A stretch of 64,000 nt of DNA from Verrucomicrobia bacterium Tous-C9LFEB (GTDB lineage Bacteria > Acidobacteriota > Terriglobia > Terriglobales > Acidobacteriaceae). Shown in pieces: positions 36,683-46,191 of this stretch (the first letter of the stretch is position 1; each line of letters opens with the position of its first letter). Where the stretch lies: contig CAJCIP010000055.1 in assembly GCA_903970445.1 (NCBI GenBank), positions 1 through 64,000 of the forward strand. The letters run 5' to 3'. The notes beneath the pieces were generated by a model. It was given only the letters and a program-made list of their open reading frames with translations. It did no database searches and was not told the DNA's origin. A program made the position numbers and the translations under genes.

Positions 36683-38111
36683 CTTGCGTGTTCTTCGTGT
36701 ACCGCCCGACTTCGAAGTATGGCGCACCATGGCTCGCGAAGCGCTGAGGGAAGGGTGGGCGCCAGAGCAGATGGACTTCCAGGACAATACTGTGCCTGCA
36801 CCAATGAACCTTGATCTCAGTTCAACTGAGTCGCCGCAGAGTCGGAACATAGAGCATCCCTTCGTTCCGAAGACGTTTCTGGAATCAGCGAAGCTGGGCG
36901 CGGTTCACCGCGACAGCGATCGCTGGAATCTCCTCTACCGTCTGCTATTCCGTTTGCAGCGCAACCGTGAGTTGATGCGCGTAGAGATAGACGACGATGT
37001 CGCTCACCTGAAGCAGATGGAGCAGCAGGTCAGACGTGACTTACACAAGATGCATGCGTTTGTCCGTTTTCGAAAGATTGAGGAAGCTGATGCGGCGGGA
37101 AAGCCGCAGGAACACTTCATCGCCTGGTACCGGCCCGACCACCGCATCGTGCCTCTTGCTGCACCCTTCTTTGCTGAAAGGTTTGCCATCATGCGATGGA
37201 CGGTGCTGACTCCCGACGAGACGATGAGCTGGGATCCAGAAGCAAAAGCTCTTAGCTTTGGGCCCGGTGTTGGTAAGGAGGCAGCTCCGCAGGAAGACGA
37301 ATTGGAAGATCTCTGGCGCACCTACTACGGCTCGATCTTCAATCCTGCTCGCCTTAATCCAAGTGCCATGCGCAATGAGATGCCTGTCCGTTATTGGCAG
37401 CATCTACCAGAAGTGACTTTGCTGCCCGTACTGATGCAGCAGGCGGAGAGTCGAGTGGCAACCATGGTGACGCGTCAATCGAGGCAACCGTCGGCAGCGC
37501 CGTTCGTTCCGGAAGAACACACGTTGCCGGTCCTACGGGCGGCCATGCCTAGCTGTAAGGGTTGTGACCTTTACAAGTACGCCACGCAGGTCGTGCCCGG
37601 AGTGGGTGGAGCGCACGCGCCGTTGATGCTGGTTGGCGAGCAACCGGGCGATCAGGAAGACATCAAGGGCGCACCCTTCGTCGGCCCCGCTGGAAGAGTT
37701 TTGCGTCAGGCGATGGAGGAACTTGGGATCGTCGACAGCAATATTTTTATGACGAATGCGGTGAAGCACTTCAAGTTCGTGCAGCGAGGAAAGCTGCGGC
37801 TTCATCAGAACCCGCGAAGTGGCGAGCTGAACGCTTGCCGACCATGGCTCGCAGCGGAAATTGAAGCAGTGAAACCAAAGGTGGTTCTCTGCCTTGGCGC
37901 TTCCGCGGCAAAGTCATTACTCGGTGGAACGTTCGCTCTGATGAAAGAACGCGGCGTTATCAAGCCGACACCTTACGCAGATCAGGTGCTGGCCACGATC
38001 CATCCGTCTGCGGTGTTGCGTGCGCGAGATGAGCAGAGTCGTGACAGTCTTTATCAGTTCATGAAGGACGATCTGGCACTAGCCTATTCGACAGCACTGG
38101 GCAAGACGTAA
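36660..38111 (+). CDS. DUF4130-UdgX fusion (uracil-DNA glycosylase family)
   Basis: A 483-residue two-domain protein. Residues about 10-270 are DUF4130 (VPPDFEVWRTMAREALREG, HRDSDRWNLLYRLLFRL, HKMHAFVRFRK, WDPEAKALSFG). Residues about 295-475 are a UDG superfamily domain of UdgX type: CKGCDLYKYATQVV (iron-sulfur Cys pair), GEQPGDQEDIKGAPFVGPAG, TNAVKHFKFV, and the R-loop KLRLH (K378-H382) where UdgX of Mycobacterium has KRRIH; the His that bonds covalently to abasic DNA is kept. The HPSA motif follows. The start is GTG at 36660 inside the radical SAM gene; a TTG at 36681 is an alternative. The pair is likely one repair unit. Confidence 0.88.
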   Translation: MHSQDLFSLRVLRVPPDFEVWRTMAREALREGWAPEQMDFQDNTVPAPMNLDLSSTESPQSRNIEHPFVPKTFLESAKLGAVHRDSDRWNLLYRLLFRLQRNRELMRVEIDDDVAHLKQMEQQVRRDLHKMHAFVRFRKIEEADAAGKPQEHFIAWYRPDHRIVPLAAPFFAERFAIMRWTVLTPDETMSWDPEAKALSFGPGVGKEAAPQEDELEDLWRTYYGSIFNPARLNPSAMRNEMPVRYWQHLPEVTLLPVLMQQAESRVATMVTRQSRQPSAAPFVPEEHTLPVLRAAMPSCKGCDLYKYATQVVPGVGGAHAPLMLVGEQPGDQEDIKGAPFVGPAGRVLRQAMEELGIVDSNIFMTNAVKHFKFVQRGKLRLHQNPRSGELNACRPWLAAEIEAVKPKVVLCLGASAAKSLLGGTFALMKERGVIKPTPYADQVLATIHPSAVLRARDEQSRDSLYQFMKDDLALAYSTALGKT

Positions 38112-38148
38112 GGCGCTCTGGCGAGTGCCTCCGTTCTAAGATGAGGAG

Positions 38149-39459
38149 ATGTCTTCTTCGCACTCCACAGTACCTGCCTCGCGCATCATCCAGCCGGCGC
38201 GCAGCTTTCGCGGTTCGCTCGCGCTTCCCGGTGACAAGTCCATCTCCCATCGGTATGCGATGCTGGCGGGCTTTGCGAGCGGAACTTCGCGATTTTCCAA
38301 CTTTTCTACCGGCGCCGATCCGCATAGCTCCCTCGCATGCATGGAAGCGATGGGCGCCAAAGTTGAGACCGAAGGCCGCACCATTGCTGTAACGGGGACC
38401 GGCGGCAAGCTAAGCCAGCCTGACTCTGACCTGAACTGCGGCAATTCCGGATCGACGATGCGAATGCTCGCGGGGCTGGTAGCCGCGCAACAGGGAACAT
38501 TTCGATTCACCGGCGACGAGTCTTTGACGGCAAGGCCGATGGAGCGCATCCGCAAGCCGCTGGAAAGCATGGGCGCGAAGATTGCTCTGGTGAATGGTCA
38601 CGCGCCCATGACGGTAATTGGAAGTGAGCTGCAAGGCATTGAGTTCGACTCACCTATCGCTAGTGCGCAGGTGAAGACCGCTGTCCTGTTCGCCGGACTG
38701 CAGGCCTCGGGTAGTACTTCCATCGCCGAGCCGGTCCGAACCCGCGATCACTCCGAACACGCGCTTCGAGCCTTCGGCGCTGAACTTCAACGCAGGGATG
38801 ACCGGCTGCACATGATGGGCGGTCAAACTCTGCAAGCCATTGATGCCACAGTTCCCGGAGATATGTCTTCTGCAGCATTCTTCCTTTGTGCTTCCCTGCT
38901 CTTCGAGGACTCCAACCTTGTGCTTGACGCACTCGGAATGAACCCGACGAGGGCGAGCCTGCTGGATGTAATTACCGCCATGGGGGGCAACATCAAGATG
39001 CTGGACGTGCAGGAACAGCACGGTGAGATGATTGGCACGATCCAGGTAAATCGGGGCCGCGGCGGGCTTAGAGGCATCGATATTTCGGGGCAGCTTTCGG
39101 CGCAGCTGATTGATGAGCTTCCCGTCATCGCGGCGATCGCGCCCTTTACCGCCGGCGGCGTGCGCATCCGTGACGCCAAAGAATTGCGGGTCAAAGAGTC
39201 AGACCGCATCGCCTTAGTTGTGAAGAATTTGCGTGCGATGGGTGCTGAGGTCACAGAACACGAAGATGGTCTCGACGTTCCCGGTGGCCAGCGGCTTCAC
39301 GGCGGCACTGTCGATTCGGGCATGGATCACCGAATCGCAATGGCGTTCTCCATCGCCGCTCTTCGGGCTGAAGGTGACACGGAAATTCATGGCGCCGAAG
39401 CCTCCAGCATTTCGTTCCCTGAATTCTTTACGTATCTCGACGAACTTGCGGTGCGCTAA
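38149..39459 (+). CDS. aroA: 3-phosphoshikimate 1-carboxyvinyltransferase (EPSP synthase)
   Basis: Shikimate-pathway enzyme that joins phosphoenolpyruvate and shikimate-3-phosphate. The 436-residue protein has LPGDKSISHRYAMLAGFA, the LNCGNSGSTMRMLAGL segment, the RPMERIRKPLESMGA loop, DMSSAAFFLCA and the C-terminal RIRDAKELRVKESDRI and DHRIAMAFSIA motifs. The start is the ATG at 38149 with GAGG upstream. The PEP-site region is of the bacterial form that is often glyphosate-tolerant only when altered; nothing unusual is seen there. Confidence 0.96.
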   Translation: MSSSHSTVPASRIIQPARSFRGSLALPGDKSISHRYAMLAGFASGTSRFSNFSTGADPHSSLACMEAMGAKVETEGRTIAVTGTGGKLSQPDSDLNCGNSGSTMRMLAGLVAAQQGTFRFTGDESLTARPMERIRKPLESMGAKIALVNGHAPMTVIGSELQGIEFDSPIASAQVKTAVLFAGLQASGSTSIAEPVRTRDHSEHALRAFGAELQRRDDRLHMMGGQTLQAIDATVPGDMSSAAFFLCASLLFEDSNLVLDALGMNPTRASLLDVITAMGGNIKMLDVQEQHGEMIGTIQVNRGRGGLRGIDISGQLSAQLIDELPVIAAIAPFTAGGVRIRDAKELRVKESDRIALVVKNLRAMGAEVTEHEDGLDVPGGQRLHGGTVDSGMDHRIAMAFSIAALRAEGDTEIHGAEASSISFPEFFTYLDELAVR

Positions 39460-39471
39460 GGCGTTGCCAGC

Positions 39472-40008
39472 CTACATTTTGTAGCGGCCCATTTCGTCGT
39501 CGTTCAGGTTTTCCAGCCACCGCCGAAGATCGTCCGGCGCCAGAGTAGAAGAATTCCCTGCGGCTGCTTTTGCCTGATCCAGCAACTGCTTGCTGACAAA
39601 GATAGGGCAGTCTGAGCGCAGAGCCAAAGCGATTGCATCGGATGGCCGCGCGTCCATTGCTACGGTCTCTCCGCTCTGATTCATCCAAATCGTTGCGTGA
39701 AATGTGTCTTCGCGGAGCGCGCCCACCACCACACGAATCACCGTCGCATTGAGCCCAGTAATGACATTCTTGAGGAGGTCGTGCGTCATTGGCCTCGGTG
39801 TGGTCGATTTTTCAATCTCAAGCGCGATGGCATTGGCTTCAAAAAGCCCGACCCAAATAGGCAAAATAACTTCACCCGCGAGGTCATTAAGTACGACGAT
39901 CGGCATCCGCGTCGAAGGATCCATCATGAGGCCCCGGATGCGGACCTCCACGTCCGCCTCGGCGACTTGTGGCGTTTCGCGTTCAGGTTTGAAGCCTGGT
40001 AAATGCAT
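39472..40008 (-). CDS. Bifunctional nuclease family protein (DUF151)
   Basis: A 178-residue cytoplasmic protein. ADVEVRIRGLMMDPSTRMP, VVLNDLAGEVILPIWVG and DARPSDAIALALRSDCPIFV are the DUF151/BFN motifs. Plant homologues have RNase and DNase activity; bacterial ones, often next to miaB or in thermotoga-like genomes, are uncharacterised. I chose the ATG at 40006-40008, 20 bases after the miaB stop; the frame is open a further 60 codons but runs inside miaB. It is convergent with aroA. Confidence 0.85.
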   Translation of the reverse strand: MHLPGFKPERETPQVAEADVEVRIRGLMMDPSTRMPIVVLNDLAGEVILPIWVGLFEANAIALEIEKSTTPRPMTHDLLKNVITGLNATVIRVVVGALREDTFHATIWMNQSGETVAMDARPSDAIALALRSDCPIFVSKQLLDQAKAAAGNSSTLAPDDLRRWLENLNDDEMGRYKM

Positions 40009-40028
40009 GGCCTGTAGTGTACGCCTGT

Positions 40029-41408
40029 TTACGCGAGTGCCGGCATGCGTGCGTTCAGTGCCTGCTGCGCCAGCAACGCGGCCGATGGCGGCAGCGGGGA
40101 TGAAACTGCTTCGCCAACCAGGGAATTCGGGAAGACCTGTGTGACATTTACATCGATGTAGCTTCCGATGCTGGGTATAGTGTCGCAAGTAAAATTCACA
40201 GTCTTGTTCTGGCTGGACCGGCCAATGACTTGCCCGCGGGTCGTGTTATGGCCTTCAACCATGACTTCAACTGTGTGATTCAGGTGCCGTGCATAGTTCT
40301 GGCGTTGAATTTCACGCTGCCGCGCATTCAGGATGGCCAACCGCTGCACCTTCACTTCTTCCGGAATGGAGTCGTGCTTGTGGATGGCCGGGGTGTTGGG
40401 TCGTGGTGAATACTTGAAACCGTAGATCGCGTCATACCCCACTGCTTCGAGCAGCGTAATGGTTTGCTCGAAGTCGCGATCGGTCTCGCCGGGAAAGCCG
40501 ACGATGATGTCGCTGGTCAGCGAGATATCCCGCTTCGCATCCTTTGTCCACTGAATGCGCTCGAGATACCAGTCACGCGTGTACTCGCGTTGCATCGCGC
40601 GGAGAACATCCGTTGAGCCCGACTGCACAGGAAGATGGACGTGGTCGCAGAGCGCGGGCATCGCGTCGATGGCATCCACGATGTCCTTAGTGAAGTCGCG
40701 TGGGTGCGACGTCGTAAAGCGTACGCGCCGGATACCGTTTACCTCGCCAATCGCAAGCAGCAGCTCGGCGAATGTACGACTGCCGCTCGGATCCCTGTAG
40801 CTATTTACATTCTGGCCAAGAAGCTGGATTTCTGTGTAGCCGAGAGCCGCAATACGCTGCGCTTCCGCAAGCACCGAAGCGGAAGTGCGGGAACGCTCCT
40901 TGCCTCTTGTGTAAGGAACCACGCAGTAGGAACAGAACTTATCGCAGCCTTCGATGATGGTGATGTATCCACGGTGTGGATTTGAGCGCGAGGTGAACTC
41001 CGTGTCAAACGTCTCCTCGGTCTGACGATCATCGAGACCAGTAATGCGCGTTTCGCCAGCTTCCAGGCGTTGAAGCATGTCCGGCAGGTTGCGGTAGGAG
41101 GCAGATCCCGCGACGAGCGAAACGTACGGCGCACGTTCGAAGATCCTCTGCCCTTCCTGCTGCGCCACGCAGCCGATGACGGCGAACTTCTTGCCTTCAC
41201 CCTGCATGCGCTTGTATTCGTTCAGGCGGTGGAAGACCTTCTGCTCGGCCTTATCGCGGATGGAGCAGGTGTTGTAGAGGATCAGGCCAGCCTCAGCTTC
41301 ATCGCTGACCTGCGTGTAGCCTTCCTGTTTCAGCGTGCCAACGACCTTCTCCGAGTCGTGAGCATTCATCTGGCAACCGAAGGTTTCAATGTAGAAAGTT
41401 TTGGACAT
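40029..41408 (-). CDS. miaB: tRNA-2-methylthio-N6-dimethylallyladenosine synthase
   Basis: Radical SAM methylthiotransferase modifying i6A37 of tRNA. The 459-residue protein opens FYIETFGCQMNAHDSEKV, with the auxiliary-cluster Cys at the N-terminus, CSIRDKAEQKV and GCVAQQEG; the radical SAM motif is CDKFCSYC; a TRAM domain (MVEGHNTTRGQVIGRSSQNK) closes it. All parts of MiaB are present and the length fits. The bifunctional nuclease gene follows 20 bases downstream on the same strand. Confidence 0.96.
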   Translation of the reverse strand: MSKTFYIETFGCQMNAHDSEKVVGTLKQEGYTQVSDEAEAGLILYNTCSIRDKAEQKVFHRLNEYKRMQGEGKKFAVIGCVAQQEGQRIFERAPYVSLVAGSASYRNLPDMLQRLEAGETRITGLDDRQTEETFDTEFTSRSNPHRGYITIIEGCDKFCSYCVVPYTRGKERSRTSASVLAEAQRIAALGYTEIQLLGQNVNSYRDPSGSRTFAELLLAIGEVNGIRRVRFTTSHPRDFTKDIVDAIDAMPALCDHVHLPVQSGSTDVLRAMQREYTRDWYLERIQWTKDAKRDISLTSDIIVGFPGETDRDFEQTITLLEAVGYDAIYGFKYSPRPNTPAIHKHDSIPEEVKVQRLAILNARQREIQRQNYARHLNHTVEVMVEGHNTTRGQVIGRSSQNKTVNFTCDTIPSIGSYIDVNVTQVFPNSLVGEAVSSPLPPSAALLAQQALNARMPALA

Positions 41409-41503
41409 GGCCGCAGCTGTCAGTATAGCGATGTGTGCAGCTTTCCAGCCCGCGGCCTCTGAGCTTGTTCGCTAGACTGCATCGTACGTAGTGGAGAAAA
41501 AAC

Positions 41504-42271
41504 ATGACTGGAAGCCGGGAAGCAGAGCTGGAAAACGCGGCAAACGCGTTGCTCGACGCACGTCGAAGCCTCAAGTTCATCGACGATCTTCCAGAGCGCC
41601 TTCGCCCGGCCGACACTGATGAAATTTACGCCGTGCAAGACATGGTTGCTGCATCCTACGGCGAGATCGGCGGTTGGAAGATTGGTGCACCAACCTCCGA
41701 TGCGACACCGCTCTTTGCTCCGATGCCTGCTGCATGGATCGCGCCCAGTGGAAGCACGCTAGGCGGCAGCCAATGGCGCTTTCGCGGGCTTGAAGCAGAG
41801 ATCGCCTTCCTTATCGGCCACGATCTTCCGCCAAGGGAGATGGAATACACACGCGAAGAGGTTCTGGCCGCATTGGAATCGTGCCATCCGGCGATCGAAG
41901 TGCTCGAAACTGCCTTCAGCGATCCGGAGAAAGCATCACGCGCGTCTGTCCTGGCGGACCTGCAGATGCATGGCGGCTTTCTTCACGGACCAGGGATCTC
42001 AACTTGGCGCTCAATCGACTTCACCGCTGAACATGTTGTCCTTGCAGTAGACGGCGTGGTCCGAGTGGAACGCACCGGCTCAAATACGTCAGGCAACTTG
42101 CTTCGCCTGCTACCCTGGCTTGCGAATGAAGGTGCGAAACGTACTGGCGGTCTGCGAAAGGGGCAGTGGATCACAACGGGCTCTTGGACGGGTAACACGC
42201 TGGCGACGCCCGGCGCTTCGGTGGATGTCACCTTCTCCACGGCTGGCGCCGTGAGCCTGCGTTTTGCCTGA
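41504..42271 (+). CDS. 2-keto-4-pentenoate hydratase-like protein
   Basis: A 255-residue protein of the MhpD/fumarylacetoacetase-like fold. GGWKIGAPTSDATPL, GLEAEIAFLIGHDLPP (metal-binding Glu pair) and ADLQMHGGFLHGP match 2-keto-4-pentenoate hydratases and 2-oxo-hepta-3-ene-1,7-dioate hydratases. These hydrate dienoates from aromatic ring cleavage. No other catabolic gene is nearby, so the pathway is open. The start is ATG at 41504 with a GTGGAGAA site. The gene diverges from miaB; the Ku gene follows 104 bases downstream. Confidence 0.85.
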   Translation: MTGSREAELENAANALLDARRSLKFIDDLPERLRPADTDEIYAVQDMVAASYGEIGGWKIGAPTSDATPLFAPMPAAWIAPSGSTLGGSQWRFRGLEAEIAFLIGHDLPPREMEYTREEVLAALESCHPAIEVLETAFSDPEKASRASVLADLQMHGGFLHGPGISTWRSIDFTAEHVVLAVDGVVRVERTGSNTSGNLLRLLPWLANEGAKRTGGLRKGQWITTGSWTGNTLATPGASVDVTFSTAGAVSLRFA

Positions 42272-42274
42272 GCG

Positions 42275-42300
42275 TTGACCCATAAGTCAAGGGTATTGAC
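42275..42300. promoter_or_regulatory. TTGAC inverted/direct repeats upstream of ku
   Basis: TTGAC (42275-42279) is paired by GTCAA (42286-42290) as a perfect inverted repeat, and TTGAC recurs at 42296-42300 where it could serve as a -35 element. The spacing to a convincing -10 is unclear. This could be an operator for the ku-ligD-regulator operon; that is inference. Confidence 0.3.
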
Positions 42301-42375
42301 GCTCTTAGTACTAGACATCTCATTTACGAAGGTGCCACTCTCACTAAAGGCAATCTTTGGCCTTTGAGGTGCTTG

Positions 42376-43344
42376 ATGGCGCGTCCATACTGGAGCGGAC
42401 AAATCCAGATTTCGCTGGTCTCTTTCGGCGTGAAGCTTTTCGTCGCCACTGAATCAAAGAGCGAGATTCGCTTCCACCAGATTGATCGCAAGACTGGCGA
42501 GCGCGTCCGTCATCAGAAGGTACTCGCTAGCGCGGTCGAAGAGTCTCCAGATGAAGCGGCCGACCCCGTCGAACGCAGCCAGATTGTTAAAGGCTACGAG
42601 TACAGCAAAGGTCAGTACGTGACCATTGAGGCGGAAGAGCTAGCGCACCTCCGGGTTCCCTCCAAGCACACGATGGAAGTGTCACAGTTCGTTGATGAGG
42701 CAGAACTCGATCCTGAGTTCTTCGAAAAGCCCTACTTTGTGGTGCCTGAAAACGAAGCCCAGACAGAAGCGTTTGCGACGGTCCGGAAAGCGCTGCTGGA
42801 CACAAAGAAGATTGCTCTCTCAAAGATTGCGTTTGGTGGCCGCGAGCATGTTGTCGCCATAGCACCGGCAGGAAAAGGCGAGAGTGGTGGCATGATGGCC
42901 TACACCATGCGTTACCAGGCCGAACTTCGCGATCCTGCCGATTATTTCCGCGACATCAAGAAAGTCTCCATCGAGTCTGATTCACTAGGCTTGGCAAAGG
43001 AGTTGATCAAGCGGAAGTCCGCGGCTTACGATGCGTCAAAGTTCGTTGATGGCTACGAGGTAGCCGTTAAGGAACTGGTAGATGCGAAGCTGAAGCACCT
43101 GCCCGTGCCGCACGAGGAGATCGCTCCCCCCGTGCGCGGGAAAGTAGTTAACCTCATGGATGCTCTTCGCAAGAGCGTAGGCGGCGAAGGTTCAGCGGAT
43201 TTGCCGGAGAAAAAGCCTGCTGCGTCCGCGCGTGCGCTTCCCAACGAGAAGGTCGGCCTTTCGCTTGTGAAGCCCACCGCTAAGGCGACGAAGCGGCAGG
43301 AACCGAAGGCCGCGAAAGCAACGAGCAAGCGCAAAACTGCATAA
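42376..43344 (+). CDS. ku: Ku protein (non-homologous end joining)
   Basis: DNA-end binding homodimer of bacterial NHEJ. The 322-residue protein has the Ku core (MARPYWSGQIQISLVSFGVK, FHQIDRKTGERVRHQKV, KGYEYSKGQYVTIEAEEL, EPYFV-like PYFVVPEN) and a C-terminal Lys/Ala-rich tail (AKATKRQEPKAAKATSKRK) that could aid DNA binding or ligase recruitment. I start it at ATG 42376; the upstream four codons beginning TTG are less likely. It is directly followed by ligD after nine bases, the standard pair. Confidence 0.94.
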   Translation: MARPYWSGQIQISLVSFGVKLFVATESKSEIRFHQIDRKTGERVRHQKVLASAVEESPDEAADPVERSQIVKGYEYSKGQYVTIEAEELAHLRVPSKHTMEVSQFVDEAELDPEFFEKPYFVVPENEAQTEAFATVRKALLDTKKIALSKIAFGGREHVVAIAPAGKGESGGMMAYTMRYQAELRDPADYFRDIKKVSIESDSLGLAKELIKRKSAAYDASKFVDGYEVAVKELVDAKLKHLPVPHEEIAPPVRGKVVNLMDALRKSVGGEGSADLPEKKPAASARALPNEKVGLSLVKPTAKATKRQEPKAAKATSKRKTA

Positions 43345-43353
43345 AGGTGGAGT

Positions 43354-46191
43354 ATGGCTCCGAGTCGCCGCTCCCTGAAGACTGCAGAAAAACCAGCCAG
43401 TTCGCGCAGACTAACTCAAGCGAGCGGAGATGGAGGCGCTGCTGATGCTGTCGATCAGCAGCTCGCACGCTATCGCGAGATGCGCGACTTCTCCGTTACG
43501 GAAGAACCCATCGGGAGTGAAAATAAAAAGAGGGCCTCCGCCACCAAATTGCAGTCGGAAACTGCCGCTCCGAAAGCCAGCTTGCCCTTCGTCATCCAGA
43601 AGCATGATGCGAGCCACCTTCACTATGACTTTCGCCTTGGCTGGAACGGTGTCCTAAAGAGCTGGGCCGTTGCCAAAGGGCCAAGCTATTACACGGGCGA
43701 CCGCCGTTTGGCTGTCCAGGTGGAAGATCATCCGATAGAATATGGCGGCTTTGAAGGCGTCATCCCTAAAGGCCAATATGGCGGCGGGACGGTGATGGTT
43801 TGGGATCAGGGAACCTGGGCACCGCAGCCGGGGCACGAAGACATCGACGAAGGCTTGGAAAAAGGTAGCCTGAAGTTCCTTCTGTACGGCACCAAAATGC
43901 ATGGTAAGTGGACCCTCGTCCGCATGAACAATACGGGCGGAAGTGGACGTTGGCACAGTTCGACGAAACCAAACTGGCTGCTTATCAAAGAGCACGACGA
44001 CTATGAACGTGGCCCAAACGATCCGGCAGTCACGGAGAAAGAACTGAACTCCGCTGTAACCGGCCGCACAATGGACCAGATCGCAAGCCAGGAGGACCAT
44101 GTTTGGAACTCGAAGGAAACTGCTCAGGGGAATTCTTGGTACCGGAAGAATGAGCCGCCGCAGCCGGCTCTAACTCCATCAAAGCGACCCGCGAAAGAGA
44201 CGACAGCAAAAGCCTCTTCGTCCGCTTACCGTGGTCTGCCGAAGGAGAAGCAGCCGGACTTCATCAAGCCGCAGCTCGCACTTGAGGTAGAGGTTCCTCC
44301 CTCTGAAAAGGGCTGGCTCCACGAACTGAAGCTCGATGGCTACCGCATCCAGGCGCGCAAGACTGGTAAGAAGGTCGCGCTACTCACGCGAAGCGGACTT
44401 GACTGGACTCATCGCGTGCCGCAGATCGCGAAAGCCATAGCAGAGCTGCCGGTTGGAGACGCAACGTTTGATGGTGAGGCGGTCGTGCTGGCCGAAAATG
44501 GTACAACCAACTTTGCTGCGTTGCAGGCGGCATTTCAAGAGGGCGCTAAAAGTGAAATTAGTTACTTCTGCTTCGATCTGCTCCACGTCGAGGGACATAA
44601 TCCTCGGGAGCTTCCGCTTGAAGAGCGAAAGAAAATGCTTGGCGAGCTCCTAGCGCAAGCAGGTGAGAACGATACCGTACGCCTGAGCGAACACCTGTCT
44701 TCCGGCGGCAAAGAGGTTTTTGATCGCGCCTGCGAACTGCACGCGGAGGGCATCGTCTCGAAGCGAGCCGACCGGCCTTACCTTTCCGGCCGCAGCGGCG
44801 CGTGGCTGAAAGCAAAGTGTCTGCACGAACAAGAGTTTGTCGTTGGCGGTTACACGTTGTCGTCGGACGGTGGCGACCGCATCGGTTCCCTCTTGCTCGG
44901 CTACTACCGCGGCAAGGACTTAATCTACGCAGGACGTACGGGTACGGGATTCAACCAGAAGATGCGCCGCCTACTCTTGCAGACGCTCCAGCTGACTCTG
45001 CTGAAGACCCCGCCTTTCGCGCGCGTTCCAACTGACGCGCGGCGAGGCGCTTTGTGGGTTGAGCCCAAGCTCATCGCGCAGGTTCGATTTGCAACTTGGA
45101 CAGCCGAAGACCTTGTTCGCCAGGCTTCGTTCCTGGGCCTACGAGAGGATAAGGCGCCCTCGGAAGTCTGCCGGGAAGATCCAACCGTCGCTCCAAGGCC
45201 AAAAAGAAATGCAGGAGGAACGAAGTCGGAGTCATCAAACAGCACTCCAGTAAAGCGAGCGTCCGCGAAGGGTCGTCACACGCACAGCGATGCTTCTTCA
45301 GGTAAAGCTGCGATGCCTGCGGTGCGCCTCACCCATCCGAACAAGGTGGTTGACCCGCAGACAGGACTCACAAAGGCGCAGCTTGCGGAGTACTACTGGT
45401 CGGTCGCGGATTGGATGCTGCCGCACGTTGCAGATCGCCCGCTGAGCCTGGTGCGTTGTCCGGAAGGAGCGGGCAAACCATGCTTCTATCAGAAGCACGT
45501 CAATCACATGCTTCCGCCAGGTGTGACTACGGTAGACGTGCCTGACAAGAAGACCGGAATAGCCGAGCCGTACATCACGCTATCCAGCTCAGAGGCGCTT
45601 GCCGGTCTGGCGCAAATGGGCGTTCTGGAGATTCATCCTTGGGGTTCTTGCAATGCGAATCTTGAGCATCCTGACCGACTGATTCTGGACATTGATCCCG
45701 ACGAGTCGCTTCCATGGCTGGTCGTTTGCGAGGCAGCCGGCGAGATACGAGCTCGGTTAAATAAAGCAGGCTTGGAAAGCTTTCTCAAAACGACGGGCGG
45801 CAAAGGCCTGCACGTTGTCATTCCGATCGTGCCGGAGCTTGGCTGGGCCGAGATCAAGACCATCACTCACACGTTCGTGAGCAAAATGGAACGCAGCAGA
45901 CCTACGCTTTATCTAACGAAAATGACGAAGTCGGCGAGGAAAGGCAAGATCTACCTGGACTACCTGCGAAACGAGAGAGGCGCTACGGCTGTAGCACCTT
46001 ACTCTCCGCGCGCACGGCTCGGGACGCAAGTCTCTCTTCCGCTGCCCTGGTCGGCCTTGCGATCGTCCGAGCGGCCGGTGTTTTCTGTGAGCAATTTTTC
46101 CGAGTGGCGTTCCAGTCTGCGCACCAATCCCTGGAAAAAGCTGGTTGGCACCAGGCAGCACCTCATCATGGAGCGCATCGAATCATTATGA
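43354..46191 (+). CDS. ligD: ATP-dependent DNA ligase D (PE-ligase-polymerase)
   Basis: Multifunctional NHEJ enzyme of 945 residues. An N-terminal phosphoesterase domain (HDASHLHYDFRL, GVIPKGQYGGG) precedes the ATP-dependent ligase domain with nucleotidyl lysine K326 in LHELKLDGYR, the EGIVSKRADRPY motif and the OB fold; the C-terminal primase-polymerase domain has LILDIDPDESLPW as the DxD metal site and TGGKGLHVV. The order PE-LIG-POL is that of the Pseudomonas type, not the mycobacterial POL-PE-LIG. Long charged linkers separate the domains. The regulator gene overlaps its stop (ATGA). Confidence 0.96.
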   Translation: MAPSRRSLKTAEKPASSRRLTQASGDGGAADAVDQQLARYREMRDFSVTEEPIGSENKKRASATKLQSETAAPKASLPFVIQKHDASHLHYDFRLGWNGVLKSWAVAKGPSYYTGDRRLAVQVEDHPIEYGGFEGVIPKGQYGGGTVMVWDQGTWAPQPGHEDIDEGLEKGSLKFLLYGTKMHGKWTLVRMNNTGGSGRWHSSTKPNWLLIKEHDDYERGPNDPAVTEKELNSAVTGRTMDQIASQEDHVWNSKETAQGNSWYRKNEPPQPALTPSKRPAKETTAKASSSAYRGLPKEKQPDFIKPQLALEVEVPPSEKGWLHELKLDGYRIQARKTGKKVALLTRSGLDWTHRVPQIAKAIAELPVGDATFDGEAVVLAENGTTNFAALQAAFQEGAKSEISYFCFDLLHVEGHNPRELPLEERKKMLGELLAQAGENDTVRLSEHLSSGGKEVFDRACELHAEGIVSKRADRPYLSGRSGAWLKAKCLHEQEFVVGGYTLSSDGGDRIGSLLLGYYRGKDLIYAGRTGTGFNQKMRRLLLQTLQLTLLKTPPFARVPTDARRGALWVEPKLIAQVRFATWTAEDLVRQASFLGLREDKAPSEVCREDPTVAPRPKRNAGGTKSESSNSTPVKRASAKGRHTHSDASSGKAAMPAVRLTHPNKVVDPQTGLTKAQLAEYYWSVADWMLPHVADRPLSLVRCPEGAGKPCFYQKHVNHMLPPGVTTVDVPDKKTGIAEPYITLSSSEALAGLAQMGVLEIHPWGSCNANLEHPDRLILDIDPDESLPWLVVCEAAGEIRARLNKAGLESFLKTTGGKGLHVVIPIVPELGWAEIKTITHTFVSKMERSRPTLYLTKMTKSARKGKIYLDYLRNERGATAVAPYSPRARLGTQVSLPLPWSALRSSERPVFSVSNFSEWRSSLRTNPWKKLVGTRQHLIMERIESL

